A stretch of DNA of 64,000 nucleotides from Bradyrhizobium sp. SRS-191. Its GTDB lineage: Bacteria; Pseudomonadota; Alphaproteobacteria; Rhizobiales; Xanthobacteraceae. The translations under genes were made by a program, and so were the position numbers. Positions 33,125 to 41,208 of the stretch are shown in pieces; the first letter of the stretch is position 1, and each line of letters starts with the position of its first letter. The notes under the pieces were generated by a model. That model made no database searches and was not told the origin of the DNA. It saw only the letters and a list, made by a program, of their open reading frames with translations. Where the stretch lies: assembly GCF_024586915.1 (NCBI RefSeq), contig NZ_JANBVS010000027.1, positions 1 through 64,000 of the forward strand, in the 5' to 3' direction.

Positions 33125-33925
33125 TCAATAGAACCGATAGAGATGATGCACCGGCCCGTGGCCGTGCCCGACCGTGAAGCGATCGGCCGCCGCAATCGCG
33201 CCGGAGATGAAGGCCTTGGCGTTGCGCACGGCCGTCTCGAGGCCTTCGCTCTTTGCCAAGCCGGCGGCGACCGCCGACGACAGCGAGCACCCGGTGCCGT
33301 GCGTGTTCTGCGTCGCCACGCGCGGCGCCGGCAGCGCGATGCAGCTCGCTGAGGTGATCAGGTAATCGGTGCTCTCGGCGCCCTGCCCGTGGCCGCCCTT
33401 GATCAGCACCGTCGGACAGCCGAGCGCGAGCAGGCGCCGGCCCTGCGCCGCAATCGCTTCGTCGGTGTCGGCGATCGGCTCGCCGAGCAGCGCGGCCGCC
33501 TCCGGCAGGTTCGGCGTGATCAGCGCGGCCTGCGGAATGAGCCGGCGGCGCAGCGCGTCGATGGCGTCCTCCGGCAGCAGCCGGGCGCCAGATGTCGCGA
33601 CCATCACCGGATCGAGCACGACATGCGCCGGCTTCCACCGATCGAGGCTCGCCGCGATCGCCTCGGCGATCGGCGCCTGCGCCACCATCCCGATCTTGAC
33701 TGCGCCGACGGCGAGATCGTCGAACACCGCGTCGATCTGGGCCGTCACGAAATCCGGCGGCACCAGGTGCACCCCGGTCACGCCGGTCGTGTTCTGGGCC
33801 GTCAGCGCGGTCAGCACCGAGGCTCCGTAAACCGACAGCGCGGCGAAAGTCTTCAGATCGGCCTGAATGCCGGCTCCCCCGGAGGAATCCGAGCCGGCGA
33901 TGGTAAGTGCGACGGGGGTGCTCAT
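33125..33925 (-). CDS. thiD: Hydroxymethylpyrimidine/phosphomethylpyrimidine kinase
   Basis: 266 aa. The ribokinase-fold signature is 'LTIAGSDSSGGAGIQADLKTFAALSVYG' (residues 7-34), then 'ALTAQNTTGVTGVHLV', 'VLDPVMVATSGARLL', 'LIKGGHG' and the ATP-site 'THGTGCSLSSAVAAGLA'. ThiD phosphorylates HMP twice for thiamine pyrophosphate synthesis. It stands alone; no TPP riboswitch features were seen in the 120 bp upstream. Confidence 0.95.
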   Translation of the reverse strand: MSTPVALTIAGSDSSGGAGIQADLKTFAALSVYGASVLTALTAQNTTGVTGVHLVPPDFVTAQIDAVFDDLAVGAVKIGMVAQAPIAEAIAASLDRWKPAHVVLDPVMVATSGARLLPEDAIDALRRRLIPQAALITPNLPEAAALLGEPIADTDEAIAAQGRRLLALGCPTVLIKGGHGQGAESTDYLITSASCIALPAPRVATQNTHGTGCSLSSAVAAGLAKSEGLETAVRNAKAFISGAIAAADRFTVGHGHGPVHHLYRFY

Positions 33926-34047
33926 TCCCTACTCCTAGCGCGGGCCGGCCGCGCCCGGCAAGCAGCCCCGACCGCCGGAGAAAGCGTATCGACTTCGCAG
34001 GAAAACGCTATATTGAGGCCTCAAACGTCTTCCGGAGACCGCCCGCA

Positions 34048-34293
34048 ATGGTTCCCTTCTTCGTCCAGATCAAGTGCAAGCTCGGCCAGTCCTATGTCGT
34101 GGCCAATGCACTGGCCGAGGCCGAGATCGCCTCGGAGATCTATTCGACCGCCGGCAATTACGACCTGCTGGTGAAGTTCTACGTCGACAACGAGACCGAC
34201 ATCGGCCACTTCGTCAACGAGAAGGTCCAGGTCCTGCCGGGCATCCAGGACACCCACACCATCATCACCTTCAAGGCCTTCGGCGCGAGCTGA
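34048..34293 (+). CDS. Stand-alone RAM (Lrp/AsnC ligand-binding) domain protein
   Basis: 81 aa from ATG 34048. The whole protein is one RAM domain: 'FFVQIKCKLGQSYVVANALAEAE', 'IYSTAGNYDLLVKFYV', 'FVNEKVQVLPGIQDTHTIITFKAF'. It lacks the DNA-binding HTH of Lrp/AsnC, so it is a SraM-type protein that may bind amino acids or modulate Lrp proteins. It is transcribed away from thiD. Confidence 0.88.
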   Translation: MVPFFVQIKCKLGQSYVVANALAEAEIASEIYSTAGNYDLLVKFYVDNETDIGHFVNEKVQVLPGIQDTHTIITFKAFGAS

Positions 34294-34636
34294 ACGCGCG
34301 GGCCGCGCCCGTGGAGAAAGGCGCCCGTCGTAACCGACGAGCGCCGAAATCCTCAAAATGGCACAAGCATGATTTCGTCATGAAAGCCGGAGAGCGGCCC
34401 CGCCGCATGCCGGATGGAAGCCTTGCGGGCAGTTCGGAAAGCCGGACCTTTCGATCGCGAGGGGGCAATGTGGGGACCATCGAACGGCCCGGCTTTCCGT
34501 CAGGGCAACTTGGCGTTAGGCCTCCTTTAACCGGTACGCGCAGCATCGGGTCAAGGCGAACGGGCCGTCGGATACGGTTGATCAAGAAGTTGAGACGAAA
34601 GCTCAATCAAGTCGGCGACGTCGTGTGAAGAGTGAG
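34294..34636. other. Intergenic region with a long interrupted hairpin
   Basis: About 340 bp without a gene. cggaaagccgg (34435-34445) pairs exactly with 34489-34499, and inside it ttcgat pairs with atcgaa near 34450 and 34478. The result is a stem of about 17 paired bases around a G-rich loop. It could be a terminator of the RAM gene, the leader of the AraC gene, or a small structured RNA. Nothing else was recognised. Confidence 0.4.
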
Positions 34637-35701
34637 ATGAAAGCCGTTTCGTCCCTGCTGCCGAGCTATGGTTTCTCGGCCGAGCAGATGGACACCGCAA
34701 CCAACATCGCAGCCTGGCGGGAAGCGACCTCGACGTTCTTCGACGTCGACGAGCTCGCAGCAGGCGAGCCGACTCCGTTCGCGGCCGACGTCCTGTCCTA
34801 CGCGCTGGGGTCGGTGCTGCTCGGCTCGGCGCGCGCCAGCGGCCAGCGCTTCCGGCGTTCCGCCGAGACGATCGCGCGCAGCGGCGTCGACCACATCATC
34901 CTGCAGCTCTATGTGAGGGGCGGCTACGAGGGTGTCGCCGGCCAGCGGCCGATCAAGGTCGAAGCCGGCGATCTCTGCGTGCTGGATCTGGCCCAGACAC
35001 TCGAGACGCGTGCGAGCGCATTCGAGAACATCACGATGGTCGTTCCTCGCCCGATGTTCGACGCGCGCCTGCTGCAGGTCGATGATCTGCACGGGCTGGT
35101 CTTGCCGCGCAGCGGAGCGATGGCGCCACTGCTGGCGCGGCATTTCGGCGCACTGCTCGATTGCGCGCCGCGCATGAGCTTCGACGAGTGCCAGGCCGTG
35201 GTCGACGGCACGATCTCGCTGATCTCGGCCTGCCTGCGCGGCGAGCTCGAGCGGCGCGATGCCGATCGCAGCGTGACGGCCGATGCCTCGCTGCTGCGCA
35301 TCCGGCAATACATCGAATCCCAGCTGGCCAGTCCCGAGCTCAGCGCCGACGCCGTGGCGCTGCATTTCGGGATGTCGCGGGCGTCGCTCTATCGGCTGTT
35401 CGCACCGATCGGCGGCATTGCCGACTACATCCGCAGCCGCCGCCTGCACCGCGCATTCTTCGATCTGGCCGGCAGCAGCTCGCGCTCCCTGCGCATCAGC
35501 GAGGTAGCGCGTCGCTGGCAGCTCGGCACCGACGCGCATTTCACGCGGCTGTTCAAGACCGCCTACGGCATCACGCCGAGCGCCGCGCGCGAGGCGGCCA
35601 TGCTGGGCCTGCCGCAGATGCCGTTGGAGGGCGACGCCGAACCGGCCTCGCCGCTCAGCCGTTGGATGCGAGGGATAGCAGCGCCCCGGACCGCGGAATG
35701 A
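34637..35701 (+). CDS. AraC-family regulator
   Basis: 354 aa from ATG 34637 (GTG 34625 is four codons upstream in frame). The N-terminal AraC-binding-like domain covers about 20-190 ('DHIILQLYVRGGYEGVAGQRPIKVEAGDLCVLDLAQ'). The HTH is at about 240-335 ('LSADAVALHFGMSRASLYRLFAPIGGIADYIRSRRL', 'VARRWQLGTDAHFTRLFKTAYGITP'). Its 3' end overlaps the convergent GGDEF-EAL gene by 47 bp. The target is unknown. Confidence 0.87.
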   Translation: MKAVSSLLPSYGFSAEQMDTATNIAAWREATSTFFDVDELAAGEPTPFAADVLSYALGSVLLGSARASGQRFRRSAETIARSGVDHIILQLYVRGGYEGVAGQRPIKVEAGDLCVLDLAQTLETRASAFENITMVVPRPMFDARLLQVDDLHGLVLPRSGAMAPLLARHFGALLDCAPRMSFDECQAVVDGTISLISACLRGELERRDADRSVTADASLLRIRQYIESQLASPELSADAVALHFGMSRASLYRLFAPIGGIADYIRSRRLHRAFFDLAGSSSRSLRISEVARRWQLGTDAHFTRLFKTAYGITPSAAREAAMLGLPQMPLEGDAEPASPLSRWMRGIAAPRTAE

Positions 35702-38213
35702 GCGCGACCACCGCGCCCGGACGCGGCTCGTCGCTCTCGGACGCCTCGGCCTCCGGCTGCGCGTCCTCGTCAGGCAGCGACGCCTTGCGCGAAATGTCGA
35801 GGTGCTGCTCGAGCTGTTCGACCGGCATCGGCCGTCCCAGCAGATAACCCTGCGCGAAGTTGACGCCGAGCGCGCGCAACTGCGACAGCTGCTCTTCGGT
35901 TTCGACGCCTTCGGCCGTGATCTGGATGCCGAGCCCGCGCGCCAGTGTCACCACCGACGAGATGACCGCCGCACTTTCATCGCGCACGCTGAGATTGGCG
36001 ACGAAGGACTTGTCGATCTTGATCTTGTTGAACGGGAATGCCGTCAGCGAGCGCAGTGACGAATAGCCGGTGCCGAAATCGTCGAGCGCCAGCGAGATGC
36101 CGAGCCCCTTGAGCCGGTCGATGAAGCTCTCGTTCTCCGCGGCACGCTCCAGCAGGACCGACTCGGTGATCTCGATCTCGAGCCGTTTCGGATCGAGGCC
36201 CGACCTTGCGAGCGCCGACTGGATGACGTCGAACAGTTCCGCCTGCTTGAACTGGACCGGCGAGAGGTTGACCGCGACCTTGACGTCATCAGGCCATGCC
36301 GTCGCATCGTCGCAGGCGCGGCCGATGATCCACTCGCCGAGCGGCACGATCAGGCCGGTCGATTCCGCCAACGGGATGAACTTGTCCGGCGGCACCAACC
36401 CCTTCACGGGATGGCGCCAGCGCACCAGCGCCTCGACGCCGCGGCGCTCGCGGGTGTCCGCGTCGTAGAACGGCTGATAGTGCACCTCGAACTGGCACTG
36501 CGCGATGGCGTCGCGCAGATCGCCTTCCAGCGTGTTGCGCGCTTCCAGCTCGGCCGACATCGCATCGTCATACATCGTGTAGCAGCTGCGGCCGGCGGAC
36601 TTCGAGCGGTACAGCGCAAGGTCGGCCTTCTTGAGCAGATGCTCTTGATCGCGGCCGTGCTGCGGCGCCAGCGAGATGCCGATGCTGGTGCCGATCTCGA
36701 CGCGCTGGCCGGCGATCTGGAAGGGCTCGGCGATCAGCCGGGTGATGCGCTGCGCGAGCTCGATCGCGGCCGCGCGCTGGTCGGTGAAGCCGGCCTGGAT
36801 CAGGGCGAACTCGTCGCCGCCGAGCCGGGCCAGTACGTCCTCGTCGCGCAGCTGCGAGCGCAGGCGCTGCGCGACCTGCACGAGCAGCTCGTCGCCCGCG
36901 CCGTGGCCGAGCGAGTCGTTGACGTTCTTGAAGCGGTCGAGGTCGAGCAGGAAGACGGTGAAGCGCCCGTTCTTCTCGTCGTTGATGCGCTCCATCTCCT
37001 CAAGAAAGAAGGCGCGGTTCGCGAGGCCCGTCAGCGCATCGGTCTGCGCCAACTCGAGCACGCGACGATTGGCGAGCGCCAGCTGCAGGGCGTTGCGGCT
37101 CGACAGCGCGAGATACACGGCAAGGAAGATCGTCGTGGCCATGCCCGCCGCGTACAGCGCCAAAGCGCGGTTATGACTGGCCATGAGTCCGCCGGCGGGC
37201 GCGGCCTGGAATACCCAGTCGGCATCGCCGATGCGCAAGGTGGTCGACCAGATGTTGGGATCGGCCGGCCAGCGCTGCGGATCCACGCCGGAGGCATTGA
37301 TCACGCGCTCGGGCGGCAGCAGGTTGATCTGCAGCGCGGGACTGTTCGGATTGTTGGCCCGCACCGACTGCAGCAGCATCGGCAGATCGAACACGCCGAC
37401 GATGAAGCCGGAGAGATTGCGGCGGCGGTCGGCGACCGTGGTGCGCGACGTCCCCTTGGCATAGACGGGGATGCCGATCATCACGGCATTGTTGCGCTCG
37501 TTCTGATTGATCAGGTTCTGCCGCGTGCGCAGCGCGCCGATCATGTCGTAGTCGCGCGACTGCTCCAGCACGGCGCGATGATCGGGAATGCTCCAATAGT
37601 CGAGGCCGTACACCGGCGAGGTCTTCGCCTCGGTGGAGAAGTAGACCGGGTAGTACTCGTCGCTCTCCGGCGCGACCGTGCCGTCGGGATACGACTTGAT
37701 ACGGAAGGCGGGAACGCCGTCGGTGATTGCGGCGGCTTCGTACTCGCCCCGTTCCTTGCGCTTGATGCGCGGCAGCCAGGCGAGACGCAGCATGCCGCGA
37801 TGCGCCTCGAACAGGCGCGCGCTGAACGTCTGGTACTCACTACGTGTGATATCGTCGTTGGCGGATTCGAAACGGGTGCGCAGCGCGGTCAAGCGGCTGA
37901 CATATTCGTTGACGCCATTCTGAACCAGGATGGCCTGCGCCTCGGCAATTCCCTCGAAATCACTTCGCGCCAGCCGGTTTTCCCAGCGTCCGACGGCAAC
38001 CGTTCCGGCAATCGACAGAACGACGCCCACGCATGCGGCGATGATCGCAGGTCGATAGAGACGGTATCGCGATAGTGACGCGCGCAGCCTCTCGCGCCCG
38101 CTACCGATGCGAGCACTGTCCTGTTCCTGCAGCGTCGGTGCGCTGTACTCTTCAACCTGCAATATGGCCCCCGCCAAACGGCTGCCCCTCACTACGCGTG
38201 GCCTGATGGTCAA
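35655..38213 (-). CDS. CHASE-GGDEF-EAL cyclic-di-GMP enzyme
   Basis: 852 aa as read from TTG 38213; GTG 38192 is another candidate and the start is unsure because no ribosome binding site is clear. The layout is helix 1 (54-74), a periplasmic CHASE sensor (about 95-330, 'SEYQTFSARLFEAHRGMLRLAWLPRI'), helix 2 (about 350-372), then GGDEF (about 385-560). The GGDEF motif 'ARLGGDEFALI' is intact, as are the EAL motifs 'VEALVRWRHP', 'DDFGTGYSSL' and 'ITAEGVE'. Both enzyme domains look active, so the sensor may decide the balance. It is divergent from an ABC solute-binding protein gene. Confidence 0.92.
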   Translation of the reverse strand: MTIRPRVVRGSRLAGAILQVEEYSAPTLQEQDSARIGSGRERLRASLSRYRLYRPAIIAACVGVVLSIAGTVAVGRWENRLARSDFEGIAEAQAILVQNGVNEYVSRLTALRTRFESANDDITRSEYQTFSARLFEAHRGMLRLAWLPRIKRKERGEYEAAAITDGVPAFRIKSYPDGTVAPESDEYYPVYFSTEAKTSPVYGLDYWSIPDHRAVLEQSRDYDMIGALRTRQNLINQNERNNAVMIGIPVYAKGTSRTTVADRRRNLSGFIVGVFDLPMLLQSVRANNPNSPALQINLLPPERVINASGVDPQRWPADPNIWSTTLRIGDADWVFQAAPAGGLMASHNRALALYAAGMATTIFLAVYLALSSRNALQLALANRRVLELAQTDALTGLANRAFFLEEMERINDEKNGRFTVFLLDLDRFKNVNDSLGHGAGDELLVQVAQRLRSQLRDEDVLARLGGDEFALIQAGFTDQRAAAIELAQRITRLIAEPFQIAGQRVEIGTSIGISLAPQHGRDQEHLLKKADLALYRSKSAGRSCYTMYDDAMSAELEARNTLEGDLRDAIAQCQFEVHYQPFYDADTRERRGVEALVRWRHPVKGLVPPDKFIPLAESTGLIVPLGEWIIGRACDDATAWPDDVKVAVNLSPVQFKQAELFDVIQSALARSGLDPKRLEIEITESVLLERAAENESFIDRLKGLGISLALDDFGTGYSSLRSLTAFPFNKIKIDKSFVANLSVRDESAAVISSVVTLARGLGIQITAEGVETEEQLSQLRALGVNFAQGYLLGRPMPVEQLEQHLDISRKASLPDEDAQPEAEASESDEPRPGAVVALIPRSGALLSLASNG

Positions 38214-38399
38214 CGGGCTAAGTTAAAGACGGTCAAAGATGATCAGTGGTGGAGTACCAGAAACCCCGGCTTGGTTAACGACTGACTTTTCCAGGCCGCC
38301 TAAAACGCGATCAAGCGGGAGGTACCTCTTTAGCGAGGTCTTCATTCAACGCATGTAGGCTGAGTTGTCATCAAGCGTACCGGTGCAACGAAGATCGCT

Positions 38400-39560
38400 A
38401 TGAGCTGGCTTGCAAGTTTCCGAAATTCCATCGTTCTCGTCCTGCTGGCATGCGGCGTTCCGCTCGCCTCGGCAATGGCCGACGAGCTTGGTGTCACCAA
38501 CGACTCGATCCTGTTCGGTCAGGTGGCGGCGCTGGAAGGCCCGTCGGCGGCGCTGGGCCAGGCGGCGCGGCAGGGCCTGCTCGCAGCCTTCAGCGAGCTC
38601 AATGCCAAGGGCGGCGTCTATGGCCGCAGGCTGAAGCTCGCGAGCCGCAACGACGGCTACGATCCCGACCGCTCGGTCGTGGAGACGATCAAGCTGATCT
38701 ACGAGGACAAGGTGTTCGCGCTGATCGGCGCCGTCGGCACGCCGACCGCGATGGCGACCGCGCCGATCGCGGCCTCGAACGACGTGCCCTTCATCGGCCC
38801 GGTGTCCGGCGCCGAATTCCTGCGCGCTCCCGAATTTCAGAACATCGTCAACATCCGCGCCAGCTACGCGGCGGAGGCGGAAGCCACGATCAAGCACCTC
38901 ACCGAGGAGCTGCGTCTCACCCGCATCGCGATCTTCTATCAGGACGACGCCTTCGGTCGCGACGTGCTGGCCGGCGTGAAGACCCATCTCGATCGCCGCG
39001 GCCTGGAGCTCGCCGCCGAAGGCACGTTCGAGCGCAACACCCGCGCCGTCGGCGCCGCACTCAAGGTCATCCGGCGCGCCGAGCCGGAAGCCGTCATCCT
39101 GGTCGGCACCTACGGGCCATGCGCCGAGTTCATCAAGATGGCCCATCGCTCGGGCTTCAACCCGACCTTCTCGGCGGTGTCGTTCGTCGGCGGCAATGCG
39201 CTCGCCAAGGAGCTCGGCTCTGAGGGGCGCGGTGTCATCGTGTCCGAAGTGGTGCCGTTCCCGTGGGACACCGATCGCCGCGTGGTGGCCGACTACCAGG
39301 CGGCGATGAAGGCGCTCGATCCGAGCCAGACGCCCGACTTCATCGGGCTGGAGGGTTACATCACTGGCCGCGTGGTGGCGCGTGCTCTGGCGATGACCGG
39401 ACCGAACCCGACCCGCGCCGAGCTGTTGCGGATCATCAACGAGGTCGGCCAGTTCGATATCGGCGGCCTCGTCGTCAGCTTCGGCAGCGCGCGCAAGGAC
39501 AACCCGCCGCCGGTGTCGCTGGTGGTGATCCAGAGCGATGGCAGCTTCAAGCCGATCTAG
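38400..39560 (+). CDS. Periplasmic branched-chain-amino-acid-type solute-binding protein
   Basis: 386 aa with a signal peptide ending at 'CGVPLASAMA'. The Peripla_BP_6 fold shows 'ILFGQVAALEGPSAALGQAARQGLLAAFSELNAKGG', 'GAVGTPTAMATAPIAASNDVPFIGPVSGAEF' and 'RIAIFYQDDAFGRDVLAGV'. No ABC permease or ATPase gene is nearby. It may serve a distant transporter or act as a ligand receptor for the divergent c-di-GMP enzyme. It ends at a hairpin-T6 terminator. Confidence 0.87.
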   Translation: MSWLASFRNSIVLVLLACGVPLASAMADELGVTNDSILFGQVAALEGPSAALGQAARQGLLAAFSELNAKGGVYGRRLKLASRNDGYDPDRSVVETIKLIYEDKVFALIGAVGTPTAMATAPIAASNDVPFIGPVSGAEFLRAPEFQNIVNIRASYAAEAEATIKHLTEELRLTRIAIFYQDDAFGRDVLAGVKTHLDRRGLELAAEGTFERNTRAVGAALKVIRRAEPEAVILVGTYGPCAEFIKMAHRSGFNPTFSAVSFVGGNALAKELGSEGRGVIVSEVVPFPWDTDRRVVADYQAAMKALDPSQTPDFIGLEGYITGRVVARALAMTGPNPTRAELLRIINEVGQFDIGGLVVSFGSARKDNPPPVSLVVIQSDGSFKPI

Positions 39561-39574
39561 TCCGCATCAGCTCG

Positions 39575-39597
39575 CCGGCTCAGCTCGCCGGTTTTTT
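39575..39597 (+). terminator. Rho-independent terminator of the solute-binding protein gene
   Basis: The stem ccggc (39575-39579) / gccgg (39587-39591) is followed directly by tttttt (39592-39597), 15 bp after the stop. It overlaps the 3' end of the convergent cytochrome gene. The 5-bp GC stem is short but the T run is good. Confidence 0.55.
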
Positions 39598-40500
39598 GGG
39601 TTTCGGCGGGCCTTCGACCGGCGGCAGCGATTTCAGATAGACCGCCATCGCCTTGCGATCCTCAGCCGTCAGCTGCGAGGTGTTGCGGATCACCCGCGCC
39701 ATCGAGCCACCGGCGCTGTCCCCGTCCGGCAACTGTCCCGTCTCCAGGAAATAGCTGATATCGCTCTCGCTCCAGTCCGCGAGCCCCTTCTGGGTGATGT
39801 TCGGCACGAAGCCATGGCCTTCCGGATCAGGACCGCCTGCCAGCCGCTGGGCCGTCTTGATGCCGCCGAGCGGGTTGCGCGGGCTGTGGCATTCGGCGCA
39901 ATGGCCGAACGTGGTGACCAGGTAGGCGCCGCGATTCCAGTCGGCGGAGCGCGAGCTATCCGCGACGAACGGCTTGTCGTCGAAGAAGAGCAGCTTCCAG
40001 ACCCCGACGGTGCGGCGAATGTTGAACGGGAATGGCAGATCGTGCGGGCGCGAGGCGCCGCTCACCGGCGGCAGCGTCTTCATGTAGGCGAACAGATCCC
40101 TGACGTCGTCGACTTTCGCTGCGGCGTAGGAGGTATAAGGAAACGCCGGATAGTAGTGACTGCCGCCGGGCGACACGCCGCGCACGACGGCGTTCACGAA
40201 TTCGGCCTCGCTCCAGCGCCCGATACCATCGTTCGGATCCGGCGAGATGTTGGGCGCATAGAACGTCCCGAACGGCGATTCCAGCGGCAGGCCGCCCCCG
40301 AGCTTCAGCCGGTCCTGCTGGTTCGGCACCGCATGGCATGACGAGCAGCCGCCGATGTTGAACATCTCCTGCCCGTTGGCGAGATCGGGCGCACGCGTCG
40401 CCGCCGCGAGCGTGATCGTCGAGGGCTGTGTCAACCACCAGAATACCGCGAGACCGGCGACGCCGAGCACACACAGAGCAAGCAGGAGGCGGCGTAGCAT
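39580..40500 (-). CDS. Membrane-anchored dihaem cytochrome c
   Basis: 306 aa from ATG 40500. An N-terminal helix (LLLALCVLGVAGLAVFWWL) is probably an uncleaved anchor. There are two haem sites: 'GGCSSCHAVP' near residue 53 and 'GHCAECHSPRN' near residue 200. Distal Met candidates follow each. It resembles the cytochrome subunits of periplasmic dehydrogenases (alcohol/gluconate type), which have three haems; this has two. It probably carries electrons from a periplasmic dehydrogenase to the chain. The upstream cytochrome c' gene is separated by a terminator-like hairpin. Confidence 0.87.
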   Translation of the reverse strand: MLRRLLLALCVLGVAGLAVFWWLTQPSTITLAAATRAPDLANGQEMFNIGGCSSCHAVPNQQDRLKLGGGLPLESPFGTFYAPNISPDPNDGIGRWSEAEFVNAVVRGVSPGGSHYYPAFPYTSYAAAKVDDVRDLFAYMKTLPPVSGASRPHDLPFPFNIRRTVGVWKLLFFDDKPFVADSSRSADWNRGAYLVTTFGHCAECHSPRNPLGGIKTAQRLAGGPDPEGHGFVPNITQKGLADWSESDISYFLETGQLPDGDSAGGSMARVIRNTSQLTAEDRKAMAVYLKSLPPVEGPPKPKKPAS

Positions 40501-40574
40501 GGTGGCTCCGTCACTGCGGGGGAAGGGATTGCGATCGAGATGCGCCCACGAGAATAGGACGCCGACGCCGGACA

Positions 40575-40615
40575 AACAAAGAGGGGGCGAACGCGCAGCC
40601 CGCGTCCGCCCCCTC
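40575..40615 (-). terminator. Strong hairpin after the cytochrome c' gene
   Basis: gagggggcg (40581-40589) pairs with cgccccctc (40607-40615), with inner acgcg/cgcgt also pairing. On the minus strand the stem is followed by the T-rich 'tttgtttgtc'. It lies 15 bp after the cytochrome c' stop, so it is a likely terminator. Confidence 0.65.
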
Positions 40616-40629
40616 AAACTTGCGTCAGA

Positions 40630-41079
40630 TCAGCTGTTCTTGAGACGGAAGGTCTCGTGGCAGCCGCCGCATTCCTTGCCGATCGCAGGCGCTGTCGCCT
40701 TCAGGCTGTCGAGATCCTTGATCTTGGCCTTGGCCTCGGTGACGACCTTGGCGAAGCTGTCGATCTTGGCCTTGAAGCCGGCCTGATCTTCCCAGATCTT
40801 CGGCGAGGCGCTGTAGTCGCCCTCGAACTTCGCGCCCTTCATGCTCGCCGGATACATCGTCGGCAGCTTCTTGGCGGTCTCGTCGAGCTGTGCCAGAGCA
40901 GCATTGACGGCGGCCTGGTCATACGGCTTCTCGCCCTTGACCATGGCGATCAGGACACCGCCGAGGTTCTTTGCGTTCGCCTTCATGGTGTCCTGGCTCT
41001 GCTTGACCAGATTGTCCTGTGCCATCACGGCGCCGGCCCCTAGCAGCAACGCTGCTGCTACCACGACAGTCCGCTTCAT
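40630..41079 (-). CDS. Cytochrome c'
   Basis: 149 aa from ATG 41079. The signal peptide (KRTVVVAAALLLGAGAVMA) is followed by a four-helix bundle beginning 'VKQSQDTMKANAKNLGGVLIAMVKGEKPYD'. The single C-terminal haem motif is 'ECGGCHETFRLK'. This is the complete cytochrome c' layout (PF01322 type). These proteins bind NO or CO and can protect against NO. It is closely similar in layout to the cytochrome at 8744-9277. Confidence 0.93.
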   Translation of the reverse strand: MKRTVVVAAALLLGAGAVMAQDNLVKQSQDTMKANAKNLGGVLIAMVKGEKPYDQAAVNAALAQLDETAKKLPTMYPASMKGAKFEGDYSASPKIWEDQAGFKAKIDSFAKVVTEAKAKIKDLDSLKATAPAIGKECGGCHETFRLKNS

Positions 41080-41208
41080 CAATTCGCTCCTTTGTTGTCA
41101 CAATCGCGTCCAGCCCACCTGGACGGGTCGCGCCTGGTTGGTCAACCCCTGTCCCGGCGGGTTATTCCGGAATTGAGGCGGTTCTCGGAGAGTTCGGGGA
41201 TAAGGTAC

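Noticed and set aside
33926..34047. TPP riboswitch upstream of thiD
   Set aside because: The short leader shows none of the conserved THI-box segments.
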